DNA from: Nitrospirota bacterium
GTDB taxonomy: Bacteria; Nitrospirota; Nitrospiria; Nitrospirales; NS-4
Direction of reading: 5' to 3'
DNA length: 64,000 bases
Assembly (NCBI GenBank): GCA_005877815.1
Contig: VBOG01000107.1
Coordinates: 1 to 64,000 of the forward strand
Shown one piece after another: positions 53,772 through 61,908 of this stretch. The translations under genes and the position numbers were made by a program. Each line of letters begins with the position of its first letter. The stretch's first letter is position 1. The notes beneath the pieces were generated by a model that worked only from the letters and a program-made list of their open reading frames with translations, did no database searches and had not been told where the DNA came from.

Positions 53772-55144
53772 CGCGGGACTGAGGCACTCTTGCATTGCGC
53801 CTTCTGCTTTCTGATGACCTCCAGCATCTCGTCGTTCGTAGGAAATTTGAATTCCTCAATATCTCGACGCTGTCCTTCTACGCGTTCCATTTCCGCCAAC
53901 GCTTGCAGATCCGCAACCCGCACGAGTGCAGGGTTTCGCTCCAGTAGCAAGGACTCCAGATCACGTGTTTTCCCGGCAAGCTCCTGGTCTGAGAGCGCTG
54001 GCCTGCTCGCAAGATATCGAGATACCACTTCGCTGCACCATTCGCCATCACGTTTCGCGACTCCTACCAAGCCTTCGCTCGCCTTCCGCGCCCACCCGCA
54101 CAGGAAGACGCCTGGCAGCACCTCGCCGGCACTCTCGTCGAAAGCCTGAAACAGACTGTCATCGGGATCGTTCGACGTCCGAGTGGGATTACAGACGAAA
54201 CAGCCGTTCCTATAAGGTAACCCCACCGTCTCGTCCACCCGATCTCCCACCGCAAACACCACGCTGTCACACGCGATGGAGTAATAGGTCTTCAGACCGA
54301 CCGCGGCCATGTCGCCGCCTTTTGCTTCGAGCTTGGTATCTTCCATCTCAAGACCGGTGACGCGGTTCTCGGCATTCGTGAGCACACGTTTGGGGGATGA
54401 CAGGAAGTGGAAGTAGATTCGCGTTTGGCTTTCGGTAGGCTCGCCTTTGGTGAATTCCGCCTGCATGTCGGAGAAGATCTTCTCGGGCGATTGCCCGACG
54501 ACTTCCAATCTGGCGGCCACACGCTCGATTTCCTTCCTGAGAGCGGTCCGATCAATGTTCTCGCAAACGGCCCGTATTTCCTTCGGATTATATTTGCGCT
54601 CTCCGGGCCCCCTCCGCACGATGACATGAATTTCGGCGACTCGCTTTCGACGCGACAGCCAGTGGGCGATGTCCACCATGACGTCTCCGATACCGATCAC
54701 CGCCACGCGCTGTCCCATTTCGAACGGTCGCGTACTGAATCCCGGCAGCAGGTTGAAGTGATACACGCAGTCCTTGGCATGATAAACGCCCCGGGCGTTC
54801 TCGCCTTCCACACCGATTGTCTTGGTGCCCTGGGCGCCGGTGGAGAACACCAGCGCGCTCGGCTGAAAGCCGCGCAACTCAGAAACGGTCAAGTGCTTCC
54901 CGTTTCCCACCGACACGTTGCCGAAATAGTGGACGTTGGGACGAGTCAACATCTCCCAATAACCTTTTCGCAGTCCACCTCTCAGCTTGTGTTTTGTCGG
55001 AAAAATGCCGTATTCGGCCAGTCCGCCGAACTTAATGTCCCGATTCAACACGATGACTTCATGACCTTGCTTGGACATCACGTTGGTCACCGAAAGCCCG
55101 GCCGGCCCCGCGCCAACGACAATGACAAGGTGTTTGCCGCTCAT
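53768..55144 (-). CDS. FprA-like ferredoxin/NADP reductase flavoprotein
   Basis: The N-terminal FAD motif is V-V-G-A-G-P-A-G-L-S-V, with a second nucleotide motif V-I-G-I-G-D-V-M-V-D-I-A-H-W-L as in FprA/adrenodoxin-reductase-type ferredoxin-NADP reductases. A C-terminal extension (about residues 385-458) is helical and charged. The start at 55144 is chosen because the frame start at 55204 would overlap fumC. It lies 28 bp after fumC on the same strand, so both may share one transcript. The electron partner is not visible. Confidence 0.8.
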   Translation of the reverse strand: MSGKHLVIVVGAGPAGLSVTNVMSKQGHEVIVLNRDIKFGGLAEYGIFPTKHKLRGGLRKGYWEMLTRPNVHYFGNVSVGNGKHLTVSELRGFQPSALVFSTGAQGTKTIGVEGENARGVYHAKDCVYHFNLLPGFSTRPFEMGQRVAVIGIGDVMVDIAHWLSRRKRVAEIHVIVRRGPGERKYNPKEIRAVCENIDRTALRKEIERVAARLEVVGQSPEKIFSDMQAEFTKGEPTESQTRIYFHFLSSPKRVLTNAENRVTGLEMEDTKLEAKGGDMAAVGLKTYYSIACDSVVFAVGDRVDETVGLPYRNGCFVCNPTRTSNDPDDSLFQAFDESAGEVLPGVFLCGWARKASEGLVGVAKRDGEWCSEVVSRYLASRPALSDQELAGKTRDLESLLLERNPALVRVADLQALAEMERVEGQRRDIEEFKFPTNDEMLEVIRKQKAQCKSASVPR

Positions 55145-55172
55145 GGGTAGATGGCGTGTCCCACGCGGATGA

Positions 55173-56630
55173 TCATCCTCCGGCGCTGCCCGGTTTGCCG
55201 CCACTCAGCCCCGGTTCGGTCATCCGCCAAGGGTCCAGAAGATGATCCAGTCGCGACTCGGACAGGAGATTTTTCAACCGCGCAACCTCCCGGACGGTCT
55301 TCCCGGTCTTATGGGCTTCCTTGGCGATCGCGGCCGCGGCCTCGTACCCGATCTCCGGCGCAAGCGCCGTGCACATCGCCAAGCTCTGTTCAATCCCCGC
55401 CTGGCAGCGTTCGCGATCCGCCGTAATGCCTTCCACACAGCGTCGAGAGAAATTCTCGGCCACCTTGGTCAGGAGCTCGATGGATTGCAGAAGATTGTGC
55501 GCCATCACCGGCAGCATCACGAGCAATTCAAAGTTGCCTGCCTGCCCCGCCACCGTAATTGCGACGTCGTTGCCGATGACCTGCGCCGACGCCATCATCA
55601 CCGATTCGGCGATGACCGGATTGACTTTTCCGGGCATGATGGACGAGCCGGGTTGGGTTTCCGGCAATACGATCTCACCCAGCCCGCAGCGAGGGCCAGA
55701 TCCCATCCATCGGATGTCGTTGGCAATTTTTAGCAAGCTCACGGCAATGGTTTTCAGGATGCCACTGGTCTCCACCAGCGCGTCTTGCGCCGCCTGAGCT
55801 TCGAAATGATTCGGAGCTTCCTGAAAGGGACACGCTGTTTCCCGCGTGAGTTCCGCAATCACGCGGCGGGCGAACTCAGGATGCGTGTTCAGTCCGGTGC
55901 CGACCGCCGTGCCCCCAAGCGCGACCTCTCCCAATGATGCACGCACGCGTTGGAGTCGCACGAGGCCAAGCTCAATTTGACGCGCGTAGCCGGAGAACTC
56001 CTGCCCTAGCCGGATCGGAGTAGCGTCCTGCAGGTGCGTACGGCCGATCTTGATGACAGCATCGAATTCCTTCGCCTTCGCGGCCAATGCGGTCCGAAGA
56101 CGTGTGAGTGCCGGAACCAGCGCGCGGTCCACCTGTTCCAAGGCTGCCACGTGAATCGCGGTTGGGATCACATCATTGCTCGATTGACCGAGATTGACAT
56201 GATCGTTCGGGTGGACGAGCTTACCGCCGCGTTGGCCGCCGAGAATCTCCGCAGCCCGATTCGCAATGACCTCATTGACGTTCATGTTCGTCGAGGTGCC
56301 GGAGCCCGTCTGAAAGACATCTACTGGAAAGTGCTCATCCAAGCGCCCGTCCGCCACCTCCTGGGCTGCTGCCTGAATCGCGGCAGCGATCTTCGCGTCC
56401 AAAAATCCCAACTCGGCATTCACGCGCGCCGCCGCAGCTTTCAGCAGGCCCAACGCCCTGAGCATGGATCGCGGAATGCGAAGAGCGCTGATGGGAAAAT
56501 TTTCAATAGCACGCGCTGTCTGGACACCATAATACGCATCCGCGGGGACGGCCAGTTCACCCATCGTATCGCGCTCAAGTCGCGTTGCTTTTCCGGCTGT
56601 GCCCTGAGCTTTTGATATTTTTTTGTTCAC
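55173..56630 (-). CDS. fumC: Fumarate hydratase, class II
   Basis: This TCA-cycle enzyme interconverts fumarate and malate. The signature G-S-S-I-M-P-G-K-V-N-P is present (about residues 337-347), as are the catalytic region T-S-S-N-D type segment (G-Q-S-S-N-D-V-I-P-T) and G-S-G-T-S-T-N-M-N-V-N-E-V. The 485 residues include a Lys-rich N-terminal extension. Start GTG at 56630. gltA is the next gene upstream on the same strand. Confidence 0.95.
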   Translation of the reverse strand: MNKKISKAQGTAGKATRLERDTMGELAVPADAYYGVQTARAIENFPISALRIPRSMLRALGLLKAAAARVNAELGFLDAKIAAAIQAAAQEVADGRLDEHFPVDVFQTGSGTSTNMNVNEVIANRAAEILGGQRGGKLVHPNDHVNLGQSSNDVIPTAIHVAALEQVDRALVPALTRLRTALAAKAKEFDAVIKIGRTHLQDATPIRLGQEFSGYARQIELGLVRLQRVRASLGEVALGGTAVGTGLNTHPEFARRVIAELTRETACPFQEAPNHFEAQAAQDALVETSGILKTIAVSLLKIANDIRWMGSGPRCGLGEIVLPETQPGSSIMPGKVNPVIAESVMMASAQVIGNDVAITVAGQAGNFELLVMLPVMAHNLLQSIELLTKVAENFSRRCVEGITADRERCQAGIEQSLAMCTALAPEIGYEAAAAIAKEAHKTGKTVREVARLKNLLSESRLDHLLDPWRMTEPGLSGGKPGSAGG

Positions 56631-56662
56631 AAAGTCCGTCCTGCGATGCGCATAAGGGCGCG

Positions 56663-56692
56663 ATTATAATCCAATCCGAATCTTCCGCACAA
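56663..56692 (-). promoter_or_regulatory. Promoter of fumC
   Basis: Read on the minus strand: TTGTGC (56692-56687), 18 bp, TATAAT (56668-56663). The perfect -10 box compensates for a partial -35. The leader would be about 26 bases. Confidence 0.65.
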
Positions 56693-56709
56693 GACGCCAC
56701 CACCAGCAA

Positions 56710-57846
56710 TTAGGCCCGCTGATCCAGCGGAATATACCGTCGGCCATGGTCGCCCTCATAGATCTGGTCGGGACGGTAGAGCTTGTTCTCCTTCATCTGT
56801 TCCAGCCAATGCGCCAGCCAGCCGGAGACGCGCGCCATGGCAAAAATCGAGGTAAAGGTATCGGGCGGGATGCCCATCTGCTCGTACATAATGCCGGAAT
56901 AGAAGTCCACGTTGGGGTAGACCTTCTTCTCGGCAAGCCGTTCCAGGCAGGCCCGTTCCACTTCCTCCGCCAATGCGTAGAGAGGGGACTTGCCGCAGTG
57001 CGCGAAGAGCGTCTGCGCCAAGCGTTGAAGAATCACCGCACGCGGGTCTTTGACTTTGTAGACCCGATGCCCGAACCCCATAATGGGGGTCTTCGCCCGC
57101 AGTTTTTCATCAATGACAGCTTGGACACGATCCGTGGATCCGATCTCGCGCAGCATGGCCACGACCTCCTCATTCGCACCGCCATGCAAAGGCCCCTTCA
57201 GCGCGCCGATGGAGGAGGCCACGACGGTGTATGGATCGGCCAGTGTGGATGCCGTCACCAGTCCACAGAATGTCGAGGCATTCATCGTATGCTCCGCATG
57301 AAGAATCAGACACGCATCCAGGACGCCGGCAACCAGCGTGTCCGGTTCCCGATCCGACAACATGTACAAGAAATTAGCCGTGAAGCCGAGATCATCGCGA
57401 GGCGCAATCGCATCGTCGCCGTGCCGCACACGGGCGAAGGCCGCGACGATCGTCGGCTGCTTGGCGATCAGGCGAACCGCCGACCAGTAATTGTTGTGTG
57501 TGTCCCGAACATTCCGACCGGGATAGAACATTCCCAGTGCGGCGACCGCCGCCTGCAGGGCGTCCATTGGATGGCCGTGCTCCGGGAGACATTTGATGAG
57601 ATCGGTGATTCGAAACTTGATTCGTCGGTGGCTCATCACATCGGCTGTAAAGGCATCCAATGCGGTGCCGTTGGGAAGGCGGTTGAAGAGGAGAAGGTAG
57701 GACGTTTCCAAAAACGTACTGTTCGCAGCGAGGTCTTCAATCCGGATCCCGCGATACTCGAGAATGCCGGCTTGTCCGTCCACATCGCTGATCTTCGACC
57801 TCGCCGCAGGCACTCCGGCGAGACCAGGCATGAAATCGTGTGGCAT
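56710..57846 (-). CDS. gltA: Citrate synthase
   Basis: The first TCA-cycle enzyme, of the shorter (378-residue) dimeric type. Catalytic His and Asp regions are visible: G-P-L-H-G-G-A-N-E-E, G-F-G-H-R-V-Y-K, and N-V-D-F-Y-S-G-I. GGAGG lies close upstream of the ATG. A promoter-like pair very near the ATG suggests a short leader. It pairs with fumC as a TCA-cycle unit, though each seems to have its own promoter. Confidence 0.94.
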   Translation of the reverse strand: MPHDFMPGLAGVPAARSKISDVDGQAGILEYRGIRIEDLAANSTFLETSYLLLFNRLPNGTALDAFTADVMSHRRIKFRITDLIKCLPEHGHPMDALQAAVAALGMFYPGRNVRDTHNNYWSAVRLIAKQPTIVAAFARVRHGDDAIAPRDDLGFTANFLYMLSDREPDTLVAGVLDACLILHAEHTMNASTFCGLVTASTLADPYTVVASSIGALKGPLHGGANEEVVAMLREIGSTDRVQAVIDEKLRAKTPIMGFGHRVYKVKDPRAVILQRLAQTLFAHCGKSPLYALAEEVERACLERLAEKKVYPNVDFYSGIMYEQMGIPPDTFTSIFAMARVSGWLAHWLEQMKENKLYRPDQIYEGDHGRRYIPLDQRA

Positions 57847-57860
57847 ACGCCTCCGTCAGT

Positions 57861-57890
57861 ATCTAACGACAGCGATTCTCTGCCTGTCAA
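57861..57890 (-). promoter_or_regulatory. Possible promoter of gltA
   Basis: Read on the minus strand: TTGACA (57890-57885), 18 bp, TTAGAT (57866-57861). The predicted start lies only about 7-8 bases before the ATG, so the leader would barely include the GGAGG. An alternative -10 (TAGATA, 19-bp spacer) overlaps it. Confidence 0.5.
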
Positions 57891-57960
57891 TGTGCGTCTT
57901 CAGATGCATACCCATTGCGGGTTGCAAACCTACCAACCGTTCGCCATACTTTCCGCTGCT

Positions 57961-58298
57961 GTGAGTACCGTGACACTCCACAAAAAACAGATTACCGCGA
58001 TGATGGTGGGTTTGGCCGTCTTTGTCCTCGCCATGGGTCTCCACCAGACGGGCCTTCCGCAACCATGGCCTCTAGATTGAACTGGCGTTTCCGCTCGGCG
58101 CGCTGGCCGTGACATTTGCCGCGGCCTAGCCGCCTACAAGCAGCGCAACTTTTCACTGGCCAAGCAGCGGTTCGAAAGCGCCCTCGCAATCGATCCTTCC
58201 GATGGACCCAGCCGGGTCTATCTGCACCGAACAGAAGAGTATCTTCATCAGCCGCCCCCGCCGATTGGGGCGGTGTCTATATTCTCAAATCGAAATAG
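57961..58298 (+). pseudogene. Remnants of a CHASE2-type adenylate/guanylate cyclase
   Basis: The clearest part is 58108-58298: R-G-L-A-A-Y-K-Q-R-N-F then A-K-Q-R-F-E-S-A-L-A-I-D-P-S-D-G-P-S-R-V-Y, a frameshift, then D-W-G-G-V-Y-I-L-K-S-K and stop. This is the C-terminal TPR tail found after the cyclase domain of many soluble/CHASE2 adenylate cyclases (PPxDWDGVY style). Upstream, 57961-58080 encodes a lone hydrophobic N-terminus (L-A-V-F-V-L-A-M-G-L) ending at TGA, which could be the first helix of the same protein. The catalytic and CHASE2 regions are gone, so a large internal deletion is likely. Confidence 0.6.
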
Positions 58299-58446
58299 GG
58301 AAGATCCGCGTGGCACGAACACGTGTGGGACCGATCATGACGTTCACGATTGCGATGGCACTCCTCGCCGGTTTCGTCTCCGCTGAGATGGTCTTCGTCC
58401 AGGGAAAGACCGCAAGGCTCAGAGCGGTAAACAATTATAGAGCTTG

Positions 58447-58830
58447 CTAGGCCTCTTCGAGACAGGCGACACAACGCGAGGGCGCCACGTGTGCGTCCTG
58501 TTCCTGCTGCGTCAGACTGAACGGGGCTTGGCACAGTTCGCAGACATGAATGTCGAAGACCGGGAGGCCTTCAACGTCGAAGCGTGTCGGGAGCAGTAAG
58601 TCGGCTGGGTCGTACCCCAACATCACATTGTCGGCAAACTTCACCACGGCAAGACGGACATTGAACTTCTCCCAATGCGCCACTTGACCTTTGCGACCTA
58701 GGGTATGATCCGCGGAGACATAGACGGGTTGGCCGAATCGGCGATGCCGAAGATCTCGAAGATTTCGAGCTTGAGGCGTCGCGACGGCATAACCCGTCGC
58801 CTGCGCAAATCGTCCTTCTTCCACGCCCAT
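58447..58830 (-). CDS. Zinc-ribbon hypothetical protein (127 aa)
   Basis: The first part is beta-rich (V-Y-V-S-A-D-H-T, F-N-V-R-L-A-V-V-K-F-A-D). A C-terminal ribbon has C-E-L-C and C-V-A-C about 28 residues apart. GGAGA precedes the ATG. It runs divergently from the arsenate-reductase-like gene, 131 bp away. No family was recognised. It may bind metal or nucleic acid. Confidence 0.65.
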   Translation of the reverse strand: MGVEEGRFAQATGYAVATPQARNLRDLRHRRFGQPVYVSADHTLGRKGQVAHWEKFNVRLAVVKFADNVMLGYDPADLLLPTRFDVEGLPVFDIHVCELCQAPFSLTQQEQDAHVAPSRCVACLEEA

Positions 58831-58905
58831 TCAAGAATCTCCATTTTCGCGGTCGAGCAGTCTATACCATTGGCATCAGGGAGGGTCAAGGGCTCCGCTG
58901 AATGC

Positions 58906-58933
58906 TTGACAACGTGTCCGATCCCTGTGATAT
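58906..58933 (+). promoter_or_regulatory. Possible promoter of the ArsC-like gene
   Basis: TTGACA at 58906-58911, 16 bp, TGATAT at 58928-58933. The -35 is perfect and the -10 is fair. The leader to the ATG at 58962 would be about 22 bases. Confidence 0.5.
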
Positions 58934-58961
58934 GACCGTGGCCACAATGGTGGATGCGCGC

Positions 58962-59312
58962 ATGGACAAATTGACCGTGTACCAAAAGCCGACCTGCTCC
59001 ACCTGTCGTGCGACGCTGTCGCTGTTGCGAGAAGCCAAGGCGCCTTTTGTGACGATTGATTATTTTGCCACTCCCCTGTCCGTCGCAACGCTCAAAAACC
59101 TTCTCAAAAAGCTTGGGATGTCGCCGAGGGACCTCCTGCGGACCGGCGAGGAGGTCTACAAGAAGCTCGAACTGGACAAGAAAGCGGTCTCAGACGTGGA
59201 ATTGATCAAATTGATGGTCGTGTACCCGGAACTCATCCAGCGGCCCATCGTAGAAAAAGGAGACCGGGCAATTCTTGCCCGGCCCGCGGAAAGCGTCAAA
59301 AGCCTGCTGTAA
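58962..59312 (+). CDS. Arsenate reductase (ArsC/Spx) family protein
   Basis: The 116-residue thioredoxin-fold protein has the redox motif C-S-T-C (in K-P-T-C-S-T-C-R), then F-V-T-I-D-Y-F and the C-terminal R-P-I-V block. Family members reduce arsenate with glutaredoxin or, as Spx/YffB-like proteins, act otherwise; no arsenic genes are nearby, so the name is a family label only. An ATG at 58962 is preferred for the family start; the frame is open 20 codons upstream but overlaps the promoter. Confidence 0.82.
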   Translation: MDKLTVYQKPTCSTCRATLSLLREAKAPFVTIDYFATPLSVATLKNLLKKLGMSPRDLLRTGEEVYKKLELDKKAVSDVELIKLMVVYPELIQRPIVEKGDRAILARPAESVKSLL

Positions 59313-59356
59313 CCTTCCTCATCACAAAACGCTGGCCAGCGCGACCTTTTCAACAA

Positions 59357-59391
59357 AAGAGGGCCGCCGAGAATGTCCCGGCGGCCCTCTT
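59357..59391 (-). terminator. Intrinsic terminator of the HU gene
   Basis: A perfect 13-bp stem (59379-59391 and 59357-59369) with a 9-base loop is followed on the minus strand by TTTTGTTG. It lies 20 bp beyond the HU stop. It may also stop the convergent ArsC-like transcript, though without a T-tract on that side. Confidence 0.82.
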
Positions 59392-59410
59392 CGTAAAGTC
59401 CCAAAAAGAA

Positions 59411-59695
59411 TTATTTCTTCAAGACAGCATCCTTGCAAGCCTTGGCAACCCGGAACTTCACAACACGCTTTGCGGGAATTTTGATCGGTTCACCAGTCTG
59501 AGGGTTGCGCCCCATTCTCGCTTTTCGGTTCATCAGCACCAGTTTTCCGATTCCCGGCAACGTAAAGGTGTTCTTCGCCTCTTTATGGGCCAATGACGCC
59601 ATCTCGTCGATGAATATCCCCGCCGCCTTTTTGGTGATTCCCACTTTACCGGCGAGATGCTCCGTAATTTGAGATTTGGTCATCGCTTTTGCCAT
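59411..59695 (-). CDS. HU-family DNA-binding protein
   Basis: This nucleoid protein is 94 residues. It has the HU/IHF pattern: M-T-K-S-Q-I-T-E-H-L-A near the start, T-L-P-G-I-G-K-L, then R-M-G-R-N-P-Q-T-G-E-P-I-K-I-P-A with the DNA-intercalating Pro. AAAGGAG lies seven bases before the ATG at 59695; the 18-codon extension in the ORF is rejected. A 5' hairpin (GAACCGC/GCGGT around 59717-59731) lies in its leader. Two-subunit IHF versus HU cannot be told. Confidence 0.93.
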   Translation of the reverse strand: MAKAMTKSQITEHLAGKVGITKKAAGIFIDEMASLAHKEAKNTFTLPGIGKLVLMNRKARMGRNPQTGEPIKIPAKRVVKFRVAKACKDAVLKK

Positions 59696-59809
59696 ACCAT
59701 CGCTCCTTTCATTTCGAACCGCTTCGCGGTCCATTCGAACGTTGAGCACCTATTCAGTTTCTGTTTCCTATAGTGTCAGTGAATCTGCCCGGCTGTCCTG
59801 TGCTTTTGG

Positions 59810-60679
59810 TTACGCCACCACCCGAGTCCGCTCCGGCTGGACTCGATAGAGATTCCACGATGCTCCGATGACGGAGAGTCCATAGATCAGCCACTTCGAA
59901 GGATCGAAGTTGTACCACCGGGCTCCATTCCGATAATCCCGCTGATGTGCGTGGTGATAATTGTGATAGCCCTCTCCGAAGGTCAGCAGCGAGACCACCC
60001 AGCTATCCCGACTCGAATCGGCGATGGTGTGCGGCTGATCGCCCCACAGATGGCAGACGGAATTGATGCAGAATGTGGAGTTCAAGACGAGGAAAGTCCT
60101 GCCCAAACCGGCCAGGAGAAAGCATCCCAGTCCGCCGACCCATCCGCCATAGAGCGTCCCGACCGCCAGCGGAATGGCCAGACCGGACAGAACGATCAAT
60201 ACGTAATAGCGATGCTGCCACATGATCAATGGATCTTTCCGGAATTGAAGCGCGTACTTCTCGTGGGTATGTGAAGGATTTTTATAGAAAATCCAGAGAA
60301 GATGACTATGCCAGAACCCACGAAGGGCATTGTAAGGATCTTCCTCTTGATCGCACCGTGCGTGATGCCGGACGTGATCTGCGCACCATTTATACGCGGA
60401 ATTCTCCAATGCCCATCCGCCGGCGATCAACAAAACCGCCTTGACCCAAGGCCTGCATTCAAAACTTCGATGGGAGATCAGACGGTGATAACCAACGGTG
60501 ATGCCCAAACCCGAAGCGAAATAGAGCAGGACGGCCATCGTCCAATCAACCCAGGTGTAGCCGACGTAGTACCCGAACAGCGGGACGGCGACGACCGCGC
60601 CGAGCATAACGAGAGAGAACAACGATAAGGCGGTATGGTCAAATCGAACAGACGCCGGATTGCCTGTGGTTCGCTCCAC
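59810..60679 (-). CDS. Membrane fatty acid desaturase (acyl-CoA Delta-9 type)
   Basis: This di-iron membrane desaturase introduces double bonds in acyl chains. The three His boxes are H-R-L-I-S-H, H-V-R-H-H and H-N-Y-H-H, and four hydrophobic segments fit the fold. The longest frame opens at 60799, but the extra 40 codons cover an AT-rich, promoter-like region, so a GTG at 60679 with GAGG six bases upstream is preferred (289 residues). Possible roles are membrane fluidity or cold response. It is a single gene. Confidence 0.85.
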   Translation of the reverse strand: MERTTGNPASVRFDHTALSLFSLVMLGAVVAVPLFGYYVGYTWVDWTMAVLLYFASGLGITVGYHRLISHRSFECRPWVKAVLLIAGGWALENSAYKWCADHVRHHARCDQEEDPYNALRGFWHSHLLWIFYKNPSHTHEKYALQFRKDPLIMWQHRYYVLIVLSGLAIPLAVGTLYGGWVGGLGCFLLAGLGRTFLVLNSTFCINSVCHLWGDQPHTIADSSRDSWVVSLLTFGEGYHNYHHAHQRDYRNGARWYNFDPSKWLIYGLSVIGASWNLYRVQPERTRVVA

Positions 60680-61050
60680 TCGATACCTCGCTCTAGGTGA
60701 AGAGAACACGTTGTCTTCGTGAGAAGGGATTACGGCCACCTGGAGTACCAAGTATACAAAAGTGTTATACAAGAATTCCAGATAATTTTTTTCCGGCAAA
60801 AAGAGCGCGCCAGCTTAAAAGCCGCATCAACCGTGGCAAATGGCGCGACTCTACATAAGGAAATCAAGGAAAGCAAGAGGAAAGAATATTTGTCGGTATT
60901 GCCCCCGGGCCATACAAACAACGGGTGAACCGACGAAAGAGATACGTGTCACGTGAGTTCAACGTACGCATGTACTAATACGTATTCAACTACCGCCTCA
61001 GGAAAAACAATTTTGGAATAAAAAATCGAGATTGAATTCCGAAAGAAAGG
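60680..61050. other. Intergenic region with inverted repeats upstream of the desaturase
   Basis: No coding sequence is supported. Two features stand out: GTATAC/TTATAC half-sites (60753-60770 area) in the likely promoter of the desaturase, which could be a regulator site, and a perfect 10-bp palindrome AATACGTATT at 60977-60986. The rest is AT-richer than the window average. Confidence 0.4.
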
Positions 61051-61086
61051 ACGGTACGGAAGCTCCTTGGGGAACCTCCGTACCGT
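61051..61086 (-). terminator. Terminator of the RRM gene
   Basis: Perfect 10-bp arms ACGGTACGGA/TCCGTACCGT (61051-61060 and 61077-61086) enclose a loop that can pair further. On the minus strand CCTTTCTTTC follows. It lies 30 bp past the RRM stop. Confidence 0.7.
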
Positions 61087-61115
61087 ACAATGTGATCTGA
61101 CGTGATGGCAGATGT

Positions 61116-61445
61116 TCAGTACCGGCCGCCGCGATCTCCTCCGCGGCCACCGCCACCGCCCGCCCCGCCGAACCGGCTGCCGCCGCCCGAGCGGCTTTCC
61201 TGGGGCTTCGCCTCGTTCACGGTCAGCGATCGTCCATCGAGTTGCGTCCCATTCAGAGCGCTGATGGCCTTCTTCGCTTCCTCCGGTGTGGACATCTCCA
61301 CAAAACCGAATCCGCGCGACTGTCCTGTGTATTTGTCGGTGATCACCTTCGCCGAGGTCACAGAGCCCTGCTGGGCGAACAGATCATTCAACTGCTGCTC
61401 GGTCACTGAATAAGGCAATCCGCCGACATACAACTTGGTACTCAT
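61116..61445 (-). CDS. RRM RNA-binding protein with Gly/Arg-rich tail
   Basis: The 109-residue protein has a single RNA recognition motif: RNP2 as L-Y-V-G-G-L (residues 5-10) and RNP1 as R-G-F-G-F-V-E-M (about residues 44-51). The tail is Gly/Arg/Ser-rich, as in cyanobacterial Rbp-type cold-induced proteins. GGAGGAGG lies four bases before the ATG. It likely acts as an RNA chaperone. A long non-coding leader precedes it. Confidence 0.92.
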   Translation of the reverse strand: MSTKLYVGGLPYSVTEQQLNDLFAQQGSVTSAKVITDKYTGQSRGFGFVEMSTPEEAKKAISALNGTQLDGRSLTVNEAKPQESRSGGGSRFGGAGGGGGRGGDRGGRY

Positions 61446-61703
61446 GGTACCTCCTCCACTAAGGACATTGTCTTGAAGGTGAGGGAGCCGAGAGGGAATG
61501 GCAGCCGGGACTGGGCGATGTCAGAAGCAACGTCAGAACTGGCTTTCCGTTTCAGATTCCTACCGCAAGGCAACATCGGGTTCCGGGCCTCGTCGTTTCC
61601 TGACGCCATCGCGTGGCCCACGGCGATGACGCAGAAGACACATAGCACAGGGAGACAATGAAAGCAACGTCCATATTTACTTCCAAGCCCGTCTCCCGGA
61701 GAG
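61446..61703. other. Long leader region of the RRM gene
   Basis: About 250 bases between the RRM start and the tRNA promoter. A minus-strand frame through it (61786-61442) has a signal-like stretch but no start support, so it is not called a gene. A long 5' leader is common for cold-regulated RNA-binding protein genes. No promoter was confidently found here. Confidence 0.4.
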
Positions 61704-61732
61704 TTGACGGAAGGGCGAAGGACTTGTATAAG
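61704..61732 (+). promoter_or_regulatory. Promoter of tRNA-Thr
   Basis: TTGACG (61704-61709), 17 bp, TATAAG (61727-61732). One mismatch in each box. The transcription start is expected near 61739, about 63 bases before the mature tRNA end. Confidence 0.7.
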
Positions 61733-61801
61733 ATTTGATACTTCGGTCCTGATTCCTCTCCAGGTCTTCGTCCGCGCTCCTGACAAGACCTGCCTTAAAG
61801 G

Positions 61802-61875
61802 CCGGCGTAGCTCAGTGGTAGAGCAGCTGATTCGTAATCAGCAGGTCGGTGGTTCAATCCCACTCGCCGGCTCCA
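61802..61875 (+). tRNA. tRNA-Thr (anticodon CGU)
   Basis: A full cloverleaf: acceptor G-C-C-G-G-C-G pairs with C-G-C-C-G-G-C, the anticodon stem is GCTGA/TCAGC with loop TTCGTAA (anticodon CGT, reads ACG), and the T-arm has TTCAATC. The discriminator base is U and CCA is encoded at 61873-61875. The 74-base length is normal. Confidence 0.95.
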
Positions 61876-61908
61876 CATTCTTCAGGCGCACCTGTGATCT
61901 CGTGGTTC

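Noticed and set aside
56746-58080. Long plus-strand frame opposite gltA (444 codons)
   Set aside because: It is the antisense shadow of citrate synthase; translation has no family features.
61442-61786. Minus-strand frame with a signal-peptide-like stretch upstream of the RRM gene
   Set aside because: No supported start; it overlaps the tRNA promoter and the RRM ribosome site.
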